Origin: Takakia lepidozioides | Taxonomy: Eukaryota > Streptophyta > Takakiopsida > Takakiales > Takakiaceae | NCBI GenBank assembly: GCA_030704615.1 | Contig: CM060732.1 | Coordinates: 57,827,053-57,891,052, forward strand | DNA: 64,000 nucleotides | Direction of reading: 5' to 3' | Part shown: positions 12,401 to 25,449 of the stretch, piece by piece | Layout of the letters: each line of letters starts with the position of its first letter | Numbering within the stretch: the stretch's first letter is position 1 | Position numbers and translations under genes: made by a program | The notes under the pieces: model-generated | Told to the model about the DNA's origin: nothing | Database searches by the model: none | The model's input: the letters and a program-made list of their open reading frames with translations, nothing else

Positions 12401-15400
12401 ACAACTTAATGGAGCACTGGTGATGCAGAGCACTTAAAAACTTTGCACACAATGAAGAAGATATAACCTCATAGCCTGCAATGAAGGAATACTGTGAAAA
12501 CTCATAGAGGCCTCGGAAGAGCGAGAAACCTGGAATCAGCTCCAATGCAAATACCAGATTTCCTGCATAACCCAATGACCAATTTTCCCGTAAACAATAA
12601 TACTATCATTAGGGGCCTCAACAACAATCAATAAAATAGTCTCCACAGGTACAGACCGAAAGGAAAGAGGCTAGGCAGCTAGATTGTTTCTTTTGCAGTC
12701 ACGAATAATCACAGGAGTTGTAACAACAGCCAACACGAAATGTATGACACTGACAAAGAATGTTTCAAGATATGGCATGTACGAGTAATGTAGTGCAAAT
12801 GATTAATAGAGCCACTGATACGAAATGCTTCTATACCCATCCATGGATACTGATACATTGCAACTACCATTCTATTTGAGGTCATTTATGTTGGTGGTCC
12901 ACCAATGAGGCTAATCACAAGCATATGTTCTCCACACATCAAGAGTAAGAAATATAGTCCCTCCTACTGCCATTCTTCAGTCACATGATGGAGTGGCAGA
13001 TGCAGAATATATAAATTGGCCTCCCAATTGCCACTCAGAATTGATAACAGAGAGTAGACTTACTGCTGGTGTGGGTGTCCTCCACAAAGCTTTGAAAGAA
13101 AAATCTTCCCATCAACCCGAATCCAAATACGTAAAGATAGCCACACACTGCAGGCCACATGACCAAGCAATTAGTGCCCACTCTATTCACCACTTCCGGA
13201 CAGCATAAATTAAGCTATTTGACCCTAGTACCAGCCAAGATAGCAAGGCTATATTTGCACATACGTTTATCACTCCTGCATGCCACATGTGTTGCCAGCC
13301 TCAATTCTGCCTGCAAACCCTTATAGGCCTTCATTCCATATAAGGAGGTGCTCTTACCTTAGTGCCTAGGATCTAAGAAAGAAACTTTAGAAAGTGGGAG
13401 AGAGATACCTGTGGCAGTCTTTACACTGGAAAATAAAGCCGCTGCAAGAAACGCTAGAGATATTTGCAGGTTGATGTAGATTAAATAGAAAACAATTTGC
13501 AAAGTGTAGGCATTCCGCCTGAAAAAATTCAACCCTGCAAATATACAAATGAATTTCATGGTCATGTACTAGATCAAGCATCTGGGAGGCGTGTCACCCA
13601 ATGGCCAAATGAGGGTGACTTGTCAAGAATGTTTCCCTGGACAATGATGCCTTGCCAAAAACATGACTATACAAAGCTATGTGCTATACCTCGCACCAAA
13701 ACACAATTCTACAAATGATAACAACAAAACACCACAGGGAAAGAAAAGGATCATGCTTACCAATGATTGAACCGAATAGGATGAAGCAAAACATGTAGAG
13801 AATGGAGGTCATTAGAAAATAGCCATAAGAGATGAACCAGTAGGGACCATCACCCAGCCCATGCATTTTCATCATCATACGCAAATTACGCTGCTTCTCA
13901 TACACCAATGCTGTCAACACCACCTACAGACATTCCCACAACCCTCCGTTTGCCTCATTAATACCAGGTGTCTTACCTATATATCTCCCTGCATGCTGTC
14001 TCGGTAGATAAGTATCTCTGAGTAGTTAAATCATATCCCATCTTTGATCATTAATACCCGAGTCCATATGGACTGAGCATTCTTTTGATTTTCTTTTGAT
14101 TTTCAGTAGACAACATTAAAAACCTTCTTCTATTCTACGTGACTGGTACTGTAAAGCCTCTGCCTCCCAACACTATGTAGGCAATTTCAGAAATGAAGTC
14201 CTCATCCCTATATGGCAGATAGATTAACATACCACAGGACAATAGGACTTTCCCAGCTTGCAACAAACTATAGACAATCCATTGCTTTTTGCCTGCCCTG
14301 TGTATAGTCAGAAAGAGAAAGATACCTGCTATAAATTCAGAGGCTGCTAATCTTCACAGAGGGTTTGTAGCTGAGTACTCCTTTACTCATAAGGGAACAT
14401 AGCACATAACCACCTTCTCATTCTTTAGTGTGTGAGACGAAAAAGAAGGCCAATAAGTTGCTTACTGGAAAAAGGAGCTGCACAATCCACATATAGAAAA
14501 GGGGGCCCAGAAGAGATGCAAAGTCAAGGTTAAGCTTGCTCGATTGCTTGGGCATTTCCTTAACAAACCAGAGTGGCAGCTGCGCCTGAGATCCTGCCAC
14601 CAGACGCACAAAGGCTTGGGCTGCCTGCCTCCCATGAATGAACACCCTCTAGACCAGTCAGATATGAGGAAGAGAAAGAAAAATACTTCCTCTGGACATA
14701 TAAAGATTCATTTCTTTCTCTTGTCCCAGAAGCTCTTTGAACTTTCTGCTGAGGTCATAAAGTACCATTTCATGTCATACTTCCTCTCTCTTGGAAGCTC
14801 TCACAACAAAACTCCATTTCTATCGAGAGACATTCTTGGTTCTCCATGATGTAGAATCTTGCGGCCCAGTTACCTTTCGGCGCCATTATCTCCTTCCCTC
14901 CTGAGGGCATTAGGGCAGTTCAGGGTGCGCTCCCACAATCTACGGATAGAGACTGGTAGATGGGAAAACCTGCAATGGGAGGACCGCCTATGCGCAGTGT
15001 GTACGGGCGCAACCAGGAATTTGAAACTGAAGAACACTTCTTCTTTCATTGCCCTCTATATTATGAGATCTGTGGGAGATTCCACTGCCTATTCCGTGGA
15101 ACTCAATCTCTCACTGAAGTCTTCCACTATGAGGATCAGAAAGGCTTGGCAGCTTACCTGCACAAGGCCTTGACCCTTAGACAATCCCTTGAGCAGTAGT
15201 TGCTTTTGGGCTGTTGTTTGGCTCAGGTTTGTTTCCTCTCTCTTCCCATAAGCTGTATGAGCTTTCCGCGGACGTTATCAAGCACCATTTCATTTCATTT
15301 CTCTTGTTTTTTCCATTTTGTCCCATAAGCTCTTTGAGCTTTCCGCGGATGTTGTACAGTACCATTTCATTTCATTTCTCCTCTCCTTTGGAATCTTTTG

Positions 15401-18400
15401 ATGTTGTTTCTCGTTGTTCTACTTTGTCCCCTTGGCCTCTCAGGGGCCATGGATGTTATGAAGTTTCTTTTCTTCTTCTTTCTCGTTATAAAGCACCATT
15501 TCATTTCATTTCTCTCTGTACCTTGGCCCTTTGGGCCTCCAAGGACCTAAAAAACAATTTCTATAGTTTAACACACGTATGTTGTAACTTCACCCACTAG
15601 GAAGCCCAACAATGCCACACAGCCCATCTGTGTGCACTGCTTACAAATGCAGATAATGTCCCAGCACAAACCAGATTCATGGAACGGGAGACACGAATTA
15701 GTGTAGGTCCGTTCTGGGATGTCGTGTTGTCATACGTCGAATTATACCAGATCTTCACATCAAATTTGGATGGACTCGTGTCTCCAAAATCATAACCTGC
15801 CATTTACAATTCACACTCACAACATTCAAAATCCCATAACCTAACCTATGTGGGAGCATCAGCAGGTTTGAAAAGTAAAGCAAGTTCTTTCTAGTCTAGA
15901 CACCCATTGAGATTTGATAGAGCAAAGCGACACATAAACCCTTGAAATATGTAGAGGAAGACAAAGTTGAACTCAGAGCCTAAGTTCTCTGTAGATCATT
16001 ATCAATGTGAGATCCTAGTAGAATCTGAACTCGGCAAGATAACCAAGATTAAAAAATAGCCACATCCAAGGTAAAGAAGAGCATTTGGGATGAAAACAAA
16101 GCCACAGGACAAAACCTCAAGGAAACAGAAACAAAGAGGAAGGGAACCAGAAAGAACGTTGGCTCATCGCTTAGAGAGTCAACCCAAGAGAACCAAACAA
16201 TCAACTACATCGCGGAAGTAACCTAACTGATAGAAGTGGGCTGAACAAAGCTCCCCACATAAGGCTTATGAAGTATGTTCAGGATCATTTTTTATAGACA
16301 AAAGGCTGAGACGTCAATCAAGTACTTAATGTTTTTAATTTATCCTAGCAGTGAAAATCAGCTTACCAGCTGAAATCTCATTCAACGAGTGATCAGGGTT
16401 TCCCTTGCGGTAGCCTTGAAATAGCTCTGAATTCACCACACTTGCATTGTCACGCCACAATAAGCGAGTCTCTAGACACTGGAGTGCTGCACAAGCCAGA
16501 GCCACCTGAAATTTAAGATTTCTTTATCATCTGCCATGTATGACTAGATCTAAGTGGTGTATGTCTTGCTGAGTGTGTCCCCGAAGTTTAGATCTATATT
16601 AGAGTAAAGTGATCCTCTTACAAACAACCCCTTCAGGCCTGCAGTGTGGTCCCTTCATGCAAGAGACTCCCAGATCTTTGTCAAGGGATGCAGGGGCAGG
16701 TAGGAATCAGCCGTACTCTCACCTTCTCAGGCAGTAGGCTTACCAACAACTAGCCTTGATTCACATGCTTTCTACAACAAGTCCCTTGATAGTAAACTTT
16801 TGCCACTTCTCTCAAATCAACATGATCCAGCTGATCAAGGTCCGACTCCATCCAGAACAACCTGATCTTTACCATCTAGCCCATCCAACACCAACATAGC
16901 CTTAAATCTGAAGTTTTCTTCAAGTGAACCTCGCAGGTGAGAGAAAGACGTACATGTGTTTACGAGGCTTGTGTCAACCTTTATGGCAAGGTTGAAATTA
17001 GAATTGGTCCCACAACTAGGTTGAAGAACGTTAACTGGCTTGCCAGTAGTGAATGCAGCCTCCAGCAACTGTGTCCCTGAAGTGTATGTATCTGTACCCT
17101 GCAACATCTCACCCCACAAGTATAAGCACTACTGGATCTCTTTCCTCCTTTCATTACATACTTTCTTGTTTTTTTGCTTTCCTTTTGTCCCATAAGCTCT
17201 TTGAGCTTTCTGCGGACGTTATAAAGTTCCATTTCATTTCATTTCTCTCTCTACATTAAAACTTAATTCACTTCTCTCATCCCTCTCTCTCTCTCATTTG
17301 ATCTTTGAGAGCTTATCAATCAACTGAATGCAATGTCTGTAGCTCTCCCTCATTCATAAGCAGTCTGCACTTATACTTCACAAAATATTTGAACCAGAGA
17401 ATCCGATCAGAGTCCAAAGAGGATAATCAATAACTTTGTCAATACAACTGATATACAAGCAAGGTCTTCGGCAGCTTACAGGGACCAAGCTAGAGAGCCT
17501 GATGAGAGAATCTGTCGAAGAGTTTTCTGGCGCACTCGAGCTCAGTAGATAGGATGCCAGGACTGTTTCAGTGCATGCGTTGAAAGGAAGAACCACTCAG
17601 TGCACATAACTCATTGACTGGTTTAAATCTCCAGTTTAAAACCAGACAATCAAAAGTTGTTGACTTTTGAATTTGAAATCATTATAAACACATCCTGTAA
17701 GCATAACCATAACAAATTCAAAGTGGGTTCCATAGGCCAGGAATTGCGGTAGAATCACATTGACTGGTTGCCATTGGTTCTATATCCTCGTACTTCCGGA
17801 AGAGCCTTTCATCTTGAGAGTCGATGAGTCAGTGTCTGGGTTCCTTGATAAGAAGATCAAACAACAGACAAGATAACTAGGCAATCTAGAGACAAAAAAA
17901 ACGTTATAACCTCCACAGGGCCCCAAGGACAAGTGGAGTGTGGCATCAAGCTGGTTATGAGCCCCACCTGTGCCTTGGTTACACTTGCTGTTTTGATACA
18001 AGCTGGCGCCTTAGTTGTTCTTGCCAAGCTTTAATGTCTTGTATTCTCACTAGTGTGTGCCCGTATGGGCTTTGCCCAATTAGGTCCTGTTATTCTAGGG
18101 CACCGGTCACCTTTATTAGGAGTCCCTTGAATAGCTTATAGGAAAAATACTGAACAAACATGTAATGAGTACAACCAGGCCAAAACACTGCACTAACACT
18201 GTGCTGCACAAAGGCTTGAAGGACTCACCTTCAGCAGATGTTTGGTTGCGACCTGTGTAAAGGAATGTGGCTGCACATGATCCCGTTGCTCGGCAGGATG
18301 GGTTTGGCAAGTCTGAAAATTCATTTGTCTCCACAGCACGGTACTCCGGTCTAGGCAGTTGCATGAGAGCAGGCCACTCAGTTGGAGAGGCAACTCCACA

Positions 18401-19928
18401 GTAGCCCACTTGGTCCGAATCGGAATAGGCAATTCCACATACCTTCTCCCCTTGGGTTTCGATGCAACCACATTTATACTTGGAGCCAGAGAGCAGATTA
18501 TTTATCACCACTTGAAAGATAAGAAGCAGAAGACACAGAAGAACAGGAAACATTATGAGACAACAGTTGGTTCTCCAGTTGCGTTTCTGCACATACCACA
18601 CAATGAGAGTGCACATTAGTTGAGTTTATCCCCTGCACAGTCCCTTCTTCCCCTAACACCCCCCCCCCCCCCCCCCCCCCTGATTCTGTCCTCACACAGA
18701 AGACTTGAGCATCAATGTGGAGGCCCGAAAGCAGTATGTATGATTCTACATGTTACTGAGGCCTCGTTTATGCAGGACATGTACTCTCAAAGGTACTAAT
18801 CATCTGATGAATTTTCCAAGGATCAGGGTGGAGAGTGTCCGGCCCTTCCGCTTTCTACAGGAACTAGAATAAATAGTTCCATCCAAAAACAGCTTCAAAG
18901 CCAGCTGCATGCTCTCCATTTACTTCTCACCCCCTCTGTACTTAGTTATCAATACATATACATAATTCCCACCTGACCATGTCCTATGTCATAGGCAATG
19001 TACACTATGACCTCTTCAATCATTAGGGGGAGGTAAAAGACGTGCTCAATCAATACTCTGCATACTTCTCCATCATCAATGTAATTGACATAGAATAAGC
19101 GCAATTTTAGTGCTTTAAAAGCTATTCAGCTGGCAATTGTGTCTGAAAATCTCAGCATTCCCTAGCAACCTAGTCAAATCTCTGTAAGAGAATGTATACA
19201 GTATCAACTCCACAATTTACAAGGGGGAGGTAACAGGTGTACTCAAGCAACACTCTGCTTCTCCACCGTCAATCCAGTGGACGTAAAATAGGTTCTTTAA
19301 CTGCTAGTTGTGGCTCTGATCATCTCATCATTTCAATGCAATCCAGTCGAATCCATCCCCCATATACACAGCATGATTAGACTATATTGTAGTCGGCAGT
19401 TCGATGGTCAGAGGATTTCAACTAAAGTAAAGAAGACGGTCTGTCAATTGTGCTGACGCAGAGCGTTTCAGCTGGTGCTCTAAATTATACAAGGGCGTAA
19501 GCCACATATTCGCACAAATCCACTTCAACGGCCAAGAAATCGAGTTTCCTTCGAAGGGATGCCACCAGGTGTTGGTCTCATACGATTCAGGAAGAGATTC
19601 CTGTGCAGAGTTGGAAGGTCAAGAACACCTTGATTCAAAATTTAGCTGATCCATAGAGATACAGTCTACAATGCCAAACAAGCTCCACACACATACGCAT
19701 GACTGACAATGAGCATGGCGTGACACAGGAAGAAACAGAAACACAGGTACAAAAAAAGAAAATGATCCACTCCCGTCAAGCTCACAATTAACTTCCACCA
19801 ACTCTACAACAGATCTTGCAAAATCTATATACCTGGAATGTCAAATTCTTCCGAAACAGCGCATTGGCCTGCGTACCATACCCCGTCCTTCTCTGCGGCT
19901 GGCCCTCCATCGCCTGCGACGTCTCCAT
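9407..19928 (-). CDS. ABCA: Half-size ABCA-family ABC transporter (plant ABCA2/ABCA7-like)
   Basis: Nineteen exons join in consistent phase to about 960 residues, normal for plant half-size ABCA proteins. Exons, 5' to 3': 19833-19928, 18229-18586, 17480-17562, 16979-17098, 16367-16505, 15645-15796, 14466-14624, 13761-13923, 13409-13534, 13064-13147, 12468-12562, 11846-12139, 11445-11645, 11105-11214, 10826-10908, 10589-10713, 10166-10271, 9920-10008, 9407-9706. The N-terminus has NALFRKNLTFQ and then a membrane helix; a long extracytosolic loop includes IWYNSTYDNTT. A helix block follows (about residues 370-560), then one nucleotide-binding domain: Walker A GPNGAGKTS (about 678-686), signature YSGGMKRRLSV (about 777), Walker B VVYMDEPSTGLDP (about 797). 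The protein should dimerise in a membrane to move lipid-like substrates; the substrate is unknown. Several introns carry LINE fragments, yet splice sites and frame are intact. The start is the first ATG of the exon that encodes the conserved N-terminal motif. Confidence 0.9.
11762..11806 (-). mobile_element. LINE 3' tail fragment in an ABCA intron
   Basis: On the minus strand, GGATGTTATAAAAGTACCAT runs into (TTTCA)n. It is the tail block of the LINE family, placed in sense orientation to the host gene just downstream of the exon that ends at 11846. Confidence 0.6.
14700..15520 (+). mobile_element. Cluster of LINE 3' ends in an ABCA intron
   Basis: At least three insertions lie between exons 15645-15796 and 14466-14624, antisense to the gene. 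The first is a tail at about 14730-14780. The second, about 14860-15305, keeps the end of ORF2: residues such as FFFHCPLYYEICGRFH and LTEVFHYEDQKGLAAYLHKA, typical of the zinc-binding reverse-transcriptase tail region, then a stop, the hairpin and a CATTT tail. The third is another hairpin and tail at 15318-15385, followed by a tail-only piece at about 15485-15515. The coding part is in two frames and is dead. Confidence 0.75.
17170..17256 (+). mobile_element. LINE 3' hairpin and CATTT tail in an ABCA intron
   Basis: CCCATAAGCTCTTTGAGCTT, then a short GC-rich spacer, GACGTTATAAAG, and a run of CATTT units. It sits between ABCA exons 16979-17098 and 17480-17562, antisense to the gene. Confidence 0.75.
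18659..18680. repeat. Homopolymer run of 22 C in ABCA intron 1
   Basis: An uninterrupted C tract, which is a G tract on the sense strand of ABCA. It lies about 70 bp upstream of the second exon. Confidence 0.95.
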
Positions 19929-20229
19929 TGCAACGATAGTCCGCTGCCCTCCCCCTGCATTCCTTATTCCCAGAGTAGCAGCGAGGAAAGAGAGACGAAG
20001 ACACAGGAAAGAGAGTCGACGACATACGCATCCTTATGACCCGGTCACGGTTTCCGTTACTTGCGTCGCTAACCACGATCGGTTGCTTAGTTACTCGTGA
20101 GTCGTGACCCTCCAACTTAGAACAAGAATGCACGAATGCACAACATTTATTAACGCTTTCTAAATTACAAATCTGTTTTTTACTTAAGAACATTACTCTC
20201 TTTCAATAAGATTCCAATAATTATAAATA

Positions 20230-22140
20230 AAGTTCGTGCAGGGCCTCAGTCCCCTTCCAAAAAACAAAAAAAAACAAAAAAAAACAATCCTGTTACCCAG
20301 TCGGGTGTGGTTTGATTTTCTCCCTTTCCCTTGGGCGGTGTCCCTGGAGCCTGCTCGGCGCCTCATGGCGAGGTTACTATGAAAGAGGTTATTTTCTACT
20401 CTCTTGTATATTTATTTATTTTAATGTATATGACTTCTACAAAAGCAAGCGTAAATTATGGTGTCTCTTGACCCCAAGGGCTACTGTTCCGGAGGGAAGG
20501 TGGGGGACACCTTTGTAGCTCCCTGGTATTTCCCTTTTTTTTTGTTTTCTCCACGAGGGGACAGTGGCCCTCAAAACTTTCATTTCCCTTTCATTTATTA
20601 AAAAACAAAATTAAATTTGAAAACAAAATTAAATCGATTGTTGTGTTTAAGAACAGCTTCGGTAATCATCTTTTTCTTTGAGTTTAGTATCTTCTTCTCC
20701 TGTTATTATACTAGTTGCTTTAGTCTCTCCTCTTCTCTCCTCCTCGAGCCACGCCACTCCTTCCTCTTTGGGCTCTTTATAGATCGCCCACCTGCTCGAT
20801 AAGATAAAGGCTGCAGAGGCGATGCTCGAGTGCGTGAGGTCCCAAGAAGATAGGCCCGTGTACTTGCCAGTACATTCCAGTTCATACCCACCATGTTGGG
20901 ACACCATGGCCGGAGGCTGCTTGTCGGTAGCAGCAAGAGGGCCACATTCGAAGCCATGGGAAGCAAGCAGGAAGCAGCATGCGTTGATTACACGGGCATT
21001 TGCTAATCCATACTTGCGCCTTCTCTACATTTTGTGCAGCCAGGTCAACAATCTGGTGACTTTGTTGTTGTACCCACGGCCGATTGTAGTGTAAGCGGTC
21101 AATGAGAACATCCACATTTGACTTCAAACTTCTACACACACCCTCGAATTATCTCTTGGTAACTACAGCCTGTGGCGCTGCTTCTGTCCAAGAACATGCC
21201 ATAATTTCAGTCCAGTGACGCACCTCAAAATCCAGCAGTCCTCAGGGGATAATTGGTATTAGGGTATGTTGGCCTACGACCGTACAAATAACGATGGTGA
21301 AAAATCTAACGGTGAATTTTTGTCATTTTTACCTCAGGTAAATTTCATAAGGTGTCCCACATATGGGGCAACCTACAAACTTGGAACTATTTGATTTCAA
21401 GAATCCTACACAAATTTGTAGGGTTTCAAAGTCGAACCAATTAGAATGCTTGTATACACCAAGTGCCCTATGACCAATCACACTTTTGTGGGGGTTACAT
21501 CAAATGATTGTTTACCAAGTGGCAAAAATGGACAGTCTTGGGACCAGCACTGCATGGTCATAGGTTGGTCATAGGTACTGACAGAAGCGTTAATGGGGTG
21601 TTCGGTCATAGGCCAAGTTACCCTATGGCTGGTATGAAAAAACTGATATCAGCCTGGTCTGACACATGACCAAGTATTTTCCAAAATGATACCAGATTGG
21701 TGTGGTATCTAATTCAGTGCATATACCAATACATATACCAGTCCTTCACCTACATACCAGTCCAACACTCCAACACTGGACTTCACCTAATAAGGAATGT
21801 GTCACTCTGGAAATTCTACATATTCCGTTCGATCTAGACCACTCAATCCATCCATCACTATCCATCACCCACACAGTTCCAAGAAAATACAGGACTGCAC
21901 ATGGTTCCAAAAAATGGCGGGACACACATTTGTCACGTAATGTCAAACCTAAACCTAACCCTAGAACATGTTTTTGCAAGTAGCCGACATATATCGAGTT
22001 CCTAATTCATTCAACATATTGTTAGGCAAATTTGAACCCAAAACCTCTAGATTATACACATAATAAAACACTTCATGCTAACCAACATATCAATTATTGA
22101 ACTTACACATAGTCTTATGATTTAATTGTACATAAGGTAG
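20230..22140. other. Non-coding region upstream of ABCA
   Basis: This stretch holds A-rich runs (about 20265-20285), short frames without domains and a few small repeats, such as CATATACCAATACATATACC near 21720. I see no gene or RNA here. The part nearest 19930 should contain the ABCA promoter. Confidence 0.5.
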
Positions 22141-22169
22141 TTCATGTGAGAGTTGTTCGTCGCGACCTC

Positions 22170-22598
22170 AAAGCGACGCTCCTTGCGTCGCTTTTCCTGC
22201 ACCCTCTACTGCAAAAACCAAAAAATGGTCCAGTCATTTTTAGGCGTTGCTACAAAAGGCTTATCAAAAAAAAAACTCAAGAACAACGCCCAGGGCGTCG
22301 CATTCAAAATGTGATTTTATTATTATTATTATTTCCCCTCCCATGGTGCTTGAAGCTACGACGCGGCGCACCAGAGGCCGACCCCCAGTGCGTCGCAGCC
22401 CAGCAAGTAATTTTGCGGAGTTCTTTTGCAATTTTATTCTATCACTGTGCAGCAGAAATCACATTTGCTTTTGGATCACCTAGCTCTTTATGAGCAATGT
22501 GCTTGGATTTGATGAGAGCCAATACATGTGCATACTCCCAATCTCGCGACGTTTTTTTTATATTTTAGTCCATTGCAACGCCTGAGGCGTCGCAATGG
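22170..22598. repeat. Cluster of GCGTCGC hairpins
   Basis: Three GC-rich palindromes stand in otherwise AT-rich DNA: AAAGCGACGC/GCGTCGCTTT with a 5-base loop (22170-22194), ACGCCC-A-GGGCGT (22286-22298), and CCATTGCAACGCC/GGCGTCGCAATGG with loop TGA and one mismatch (22570-22598). Single GCGTCGC copies also occur near 22390. This may be a foldback element about 430 bp long or its remains. Confidence 0.5.
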
Positions 22599-22599
22599 A

Positions 22600-25300
22600 G
22601 GACTTGGCCAAAACATGCCTAAGGTGAGTAAGAGCCCATCTTCCCTTCCCTCTATCTTTTGGGCTACATTTGATGTTTGAGAACTAGCCCCTGAAGCATT
22701 GTCCATCGTGACAATTTTACCGACCACGAGTGCGTAGAAGATGAGTGTGCAAAACATGAAAAAAGACCACTACGATGATTGGTATATTATCAGTTGAGTG
22801 CTTATGTTGATAACATGCATGCAAACTTATGGGCAAAAATCCACAAATATTCAAAAGATTTCATCTCCCCGTGGGCCAGAACAAAAAAAAAAAAAACTCT
22901 GGCCAAAGCCGGCATAACCCGCCATTTACCACCACCCCGCCTACCTACAAGTGATAAGGATATAGTTAAGGATGACATATCAGCATCTATGTCAATAACC
23001 AATCGTAATGCTTTTGTATGTGTGAACAGAGATAATTGAATGCACTTTATGACACCCGCAATCACCAGATGTGAACGTACCTTTAGTGAATTGTCTTTTG
23101 TTTTGTTCCTCCTACATGTAGTTGGTTTGGAACATATCCTTGGAATTTCTTCCACTAGAATGAGTCCGCCACGCAGGATAGACGTTGTGCATCTTCATTC
23201 CCATACGCTCATGTTGACGATGAATTTGACAATGAGAATGATGGAGATTGAAATCAAGATCATGAGCTAGAGTATATCTATAGGTTTAAACATTCAAAAG
23301 TTTCTCTCTTTTGCCACAAATTGTTGTGCGAGGACAACGGAGCACTATTGGTCTAGTAATTGATTACAAACTCCATAATCCCTATTTTTTGTGCTTATTA
23401 TAGCCAGGGATTCCGACTATGTGGTACCCTTACATCTCTAAAAGAACTCTTGTTCACAAGGTATAAGTTGACATAAGTTATTGTTTTTTATTCATAAAGT
23501 TATAAGCCTTTGAAAGTTTTAATTGTTTCTTTTTGGATTGCTGGAGCTGTAGGCAAATGACGAGTCATGATCTCTAGGACCCTAAATAGCACTAGTTGGA
23601 GTGCACCTATGTACTCCAAACCATCATATTATCAACAGTATTATTCATGATGTAGAGCGTTCAAAAACTTTGCACAGTCCTAGGATCCAAGTCCGTGTAT
23701 CGCACAAGAGAATTAAGCAAGGTTAAAACCTTAAAACCACAAGATACAAGATGTGAATGAATGAATAAAATTCATTAACTTGCATGCATTAGTTGCCAAA
23801 TGACCTAGTCCATGACAATCTTTCTAGCAAGATCCCTGTCTTTAGAAGACTTTGGACTAACAAAAAAAATCCTCAATTTTATTATCTGCAATTATCTGAA
23901 ACTAATATATATATTGCACATCCCTGCTTGCCTTTAGCAAATCACTCGATCATGAGCAAATGGACGAAAGGCCAATGAGCCACGCTCACTAGAAGATGGT
24001 TTGATCTACGGAGTATATATTGCCATAGGGTGCAATCTGTAATCACACTTCGAGTACGAGTGACATGGGGAAGCTCTAACAAGTTTTAGGGGTGAGGTGG
24101 AGCTCAAACGGACAGATGCTCTCTCGGGAAATGTATGTAGAAGCACGTACCACAAACTTTTCTAGTGATCATCGAGCCGAGTGGTGGTGCAAATTGCATG
24201 GCCGGTCTTGATACGGTTACACATATTGGATGAAGTTTATGGGGCGCCAACACTTAAATGTTCAATAACTAGGAAGGGAGCCTACTCTTCTTAGAGGTGA
24301 CGATTGTCTACCCTCACTATCTTCCATTGCTCAAAGTCTGACAATGTTCAAGGAATCCCCCGGCTTGCACACACATTGTAGCAAACTGCAAAGATCTTCA
24401 TGCGCCCAAAACATCTCAGCGCTAGATAATGACATGCAAGAAGAGACTTGGAAAACATAGCGGTATATAGTGGAAACTGTGGCATGATCGTGATCGAAAT
24501 TGTTGCATTTGAAGGCCACCAGCGAGCTCCCCAACGAAAAAAGATCAGCTAGACATGTGTACTATTGGACATAAAGTCAAGGAGGTTCTCGTTTCACATG
24601 CACTATTGCCTTTAGCCCCGCTTGAACCTCGGAGGAAGTAGGAGGGAAGTACGGCCCACGTGCACAATATGTTGTTTATCTTACCTTGGGAGGGACTCGG
24701 GAGGGCCTCTCATGTGGTTGAGTACCCACCACCTGTACACTGCATCGACATGCGTCGAATGAAGACTAAGTTACGGTAACTTAGCCATACTACAATTCCA
24801 CTCAGTCCAATGGCTTTGCCAAGGCCCGGACCAATTGAGCCGGTCACTTGACAAATGGTGGGTCCGCGGGAGGGATATTTGAGTCAAGAGAGATGAGCAA
24901 TAATGCAATGTGCACAAAGGCGACCTTCACAACAGGTAGAAGAGACATGACAACAGGTGAAAAGCGATTACAGATATCACCCATGAACTCTGGCGTCAAA
25001 TTCCCAGATATTGCACTCGCTGATGTCGGTCACCGACATCTGGGCGCCGGCTAAACTTAACGCATAGAAGCAAGTCGTCATTTTGTCATCTAGTGCCAAC
25101 TTGGCCAATTGCCGATACATGGAAGTCCAATGGAAGTTGGCCCCATGTCCCTAGAACTAAGTCCCTAGATTTGAGCTTTGGTAATCACAATAACTTTATT
25201 TTTGTATAGGGATTCGAACCCTTATAGCTATCCATTCTAGAATACAAAATTATGGCCTTTAAGATTAACCGTAAACTTTAAAGGGTAAAGAAAATGGAGT
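22600..25300. other. Non-coding region before the chromovirus
   Basis: I find no gene. There is a 13-base palindrome GGGATTCGAACCC near 25208 that resembles an RNA polymerase III B-box, but no matching A-box or cloverleaf could be placed around it. Confidence 0.45.
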
Positions 25301-25309
25301 TTATTGAAA

Positions 25310-25449
25310 AATAATATGATAAAATATCCTCTAAGGATATAAATAGGATTCCTTAGAGCGGATATAAATAATAATTCATCTATTTCATTTTTTCCCGCTC
25401 TGAGAAATCCTTAGAGCAGATATTTAAAAAAAATTGATGTTGAAAATTT
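25310..25449 (-). repeat. Composite repeat, 3' half of the copy split by the chromovirus
   Basis: On the minus strand this runs CAACATCAA, a T run, AAATATCTGCTCTAAGG, then the palindromic CTCTAAGG...CCTTAGAG block. It continues exactly the composite repeat that ends at 54563 on the plus strand. The five bases next to the LTR are AAATT, against AAATC at the other end, a plausible 5-bp target duplication with one C-to-T change. Confidence 0.65.

Noticed and set aside
17780-18001. Possible extra ABCA exon (NPDTDSSTLKMKGSS)
   Set aside because: Exons 18229-18586 and 17480-17562 already join in phase, and no family similarity or good donor supports an exon here.
25195-25265. GGGATTCGAACCC as a possible tRNA T-arm on the minus strand
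   Set aside because: No A-box, anticodon arm or pairing acceptor stem could be placed around it, so a tRNA gene is not supported.
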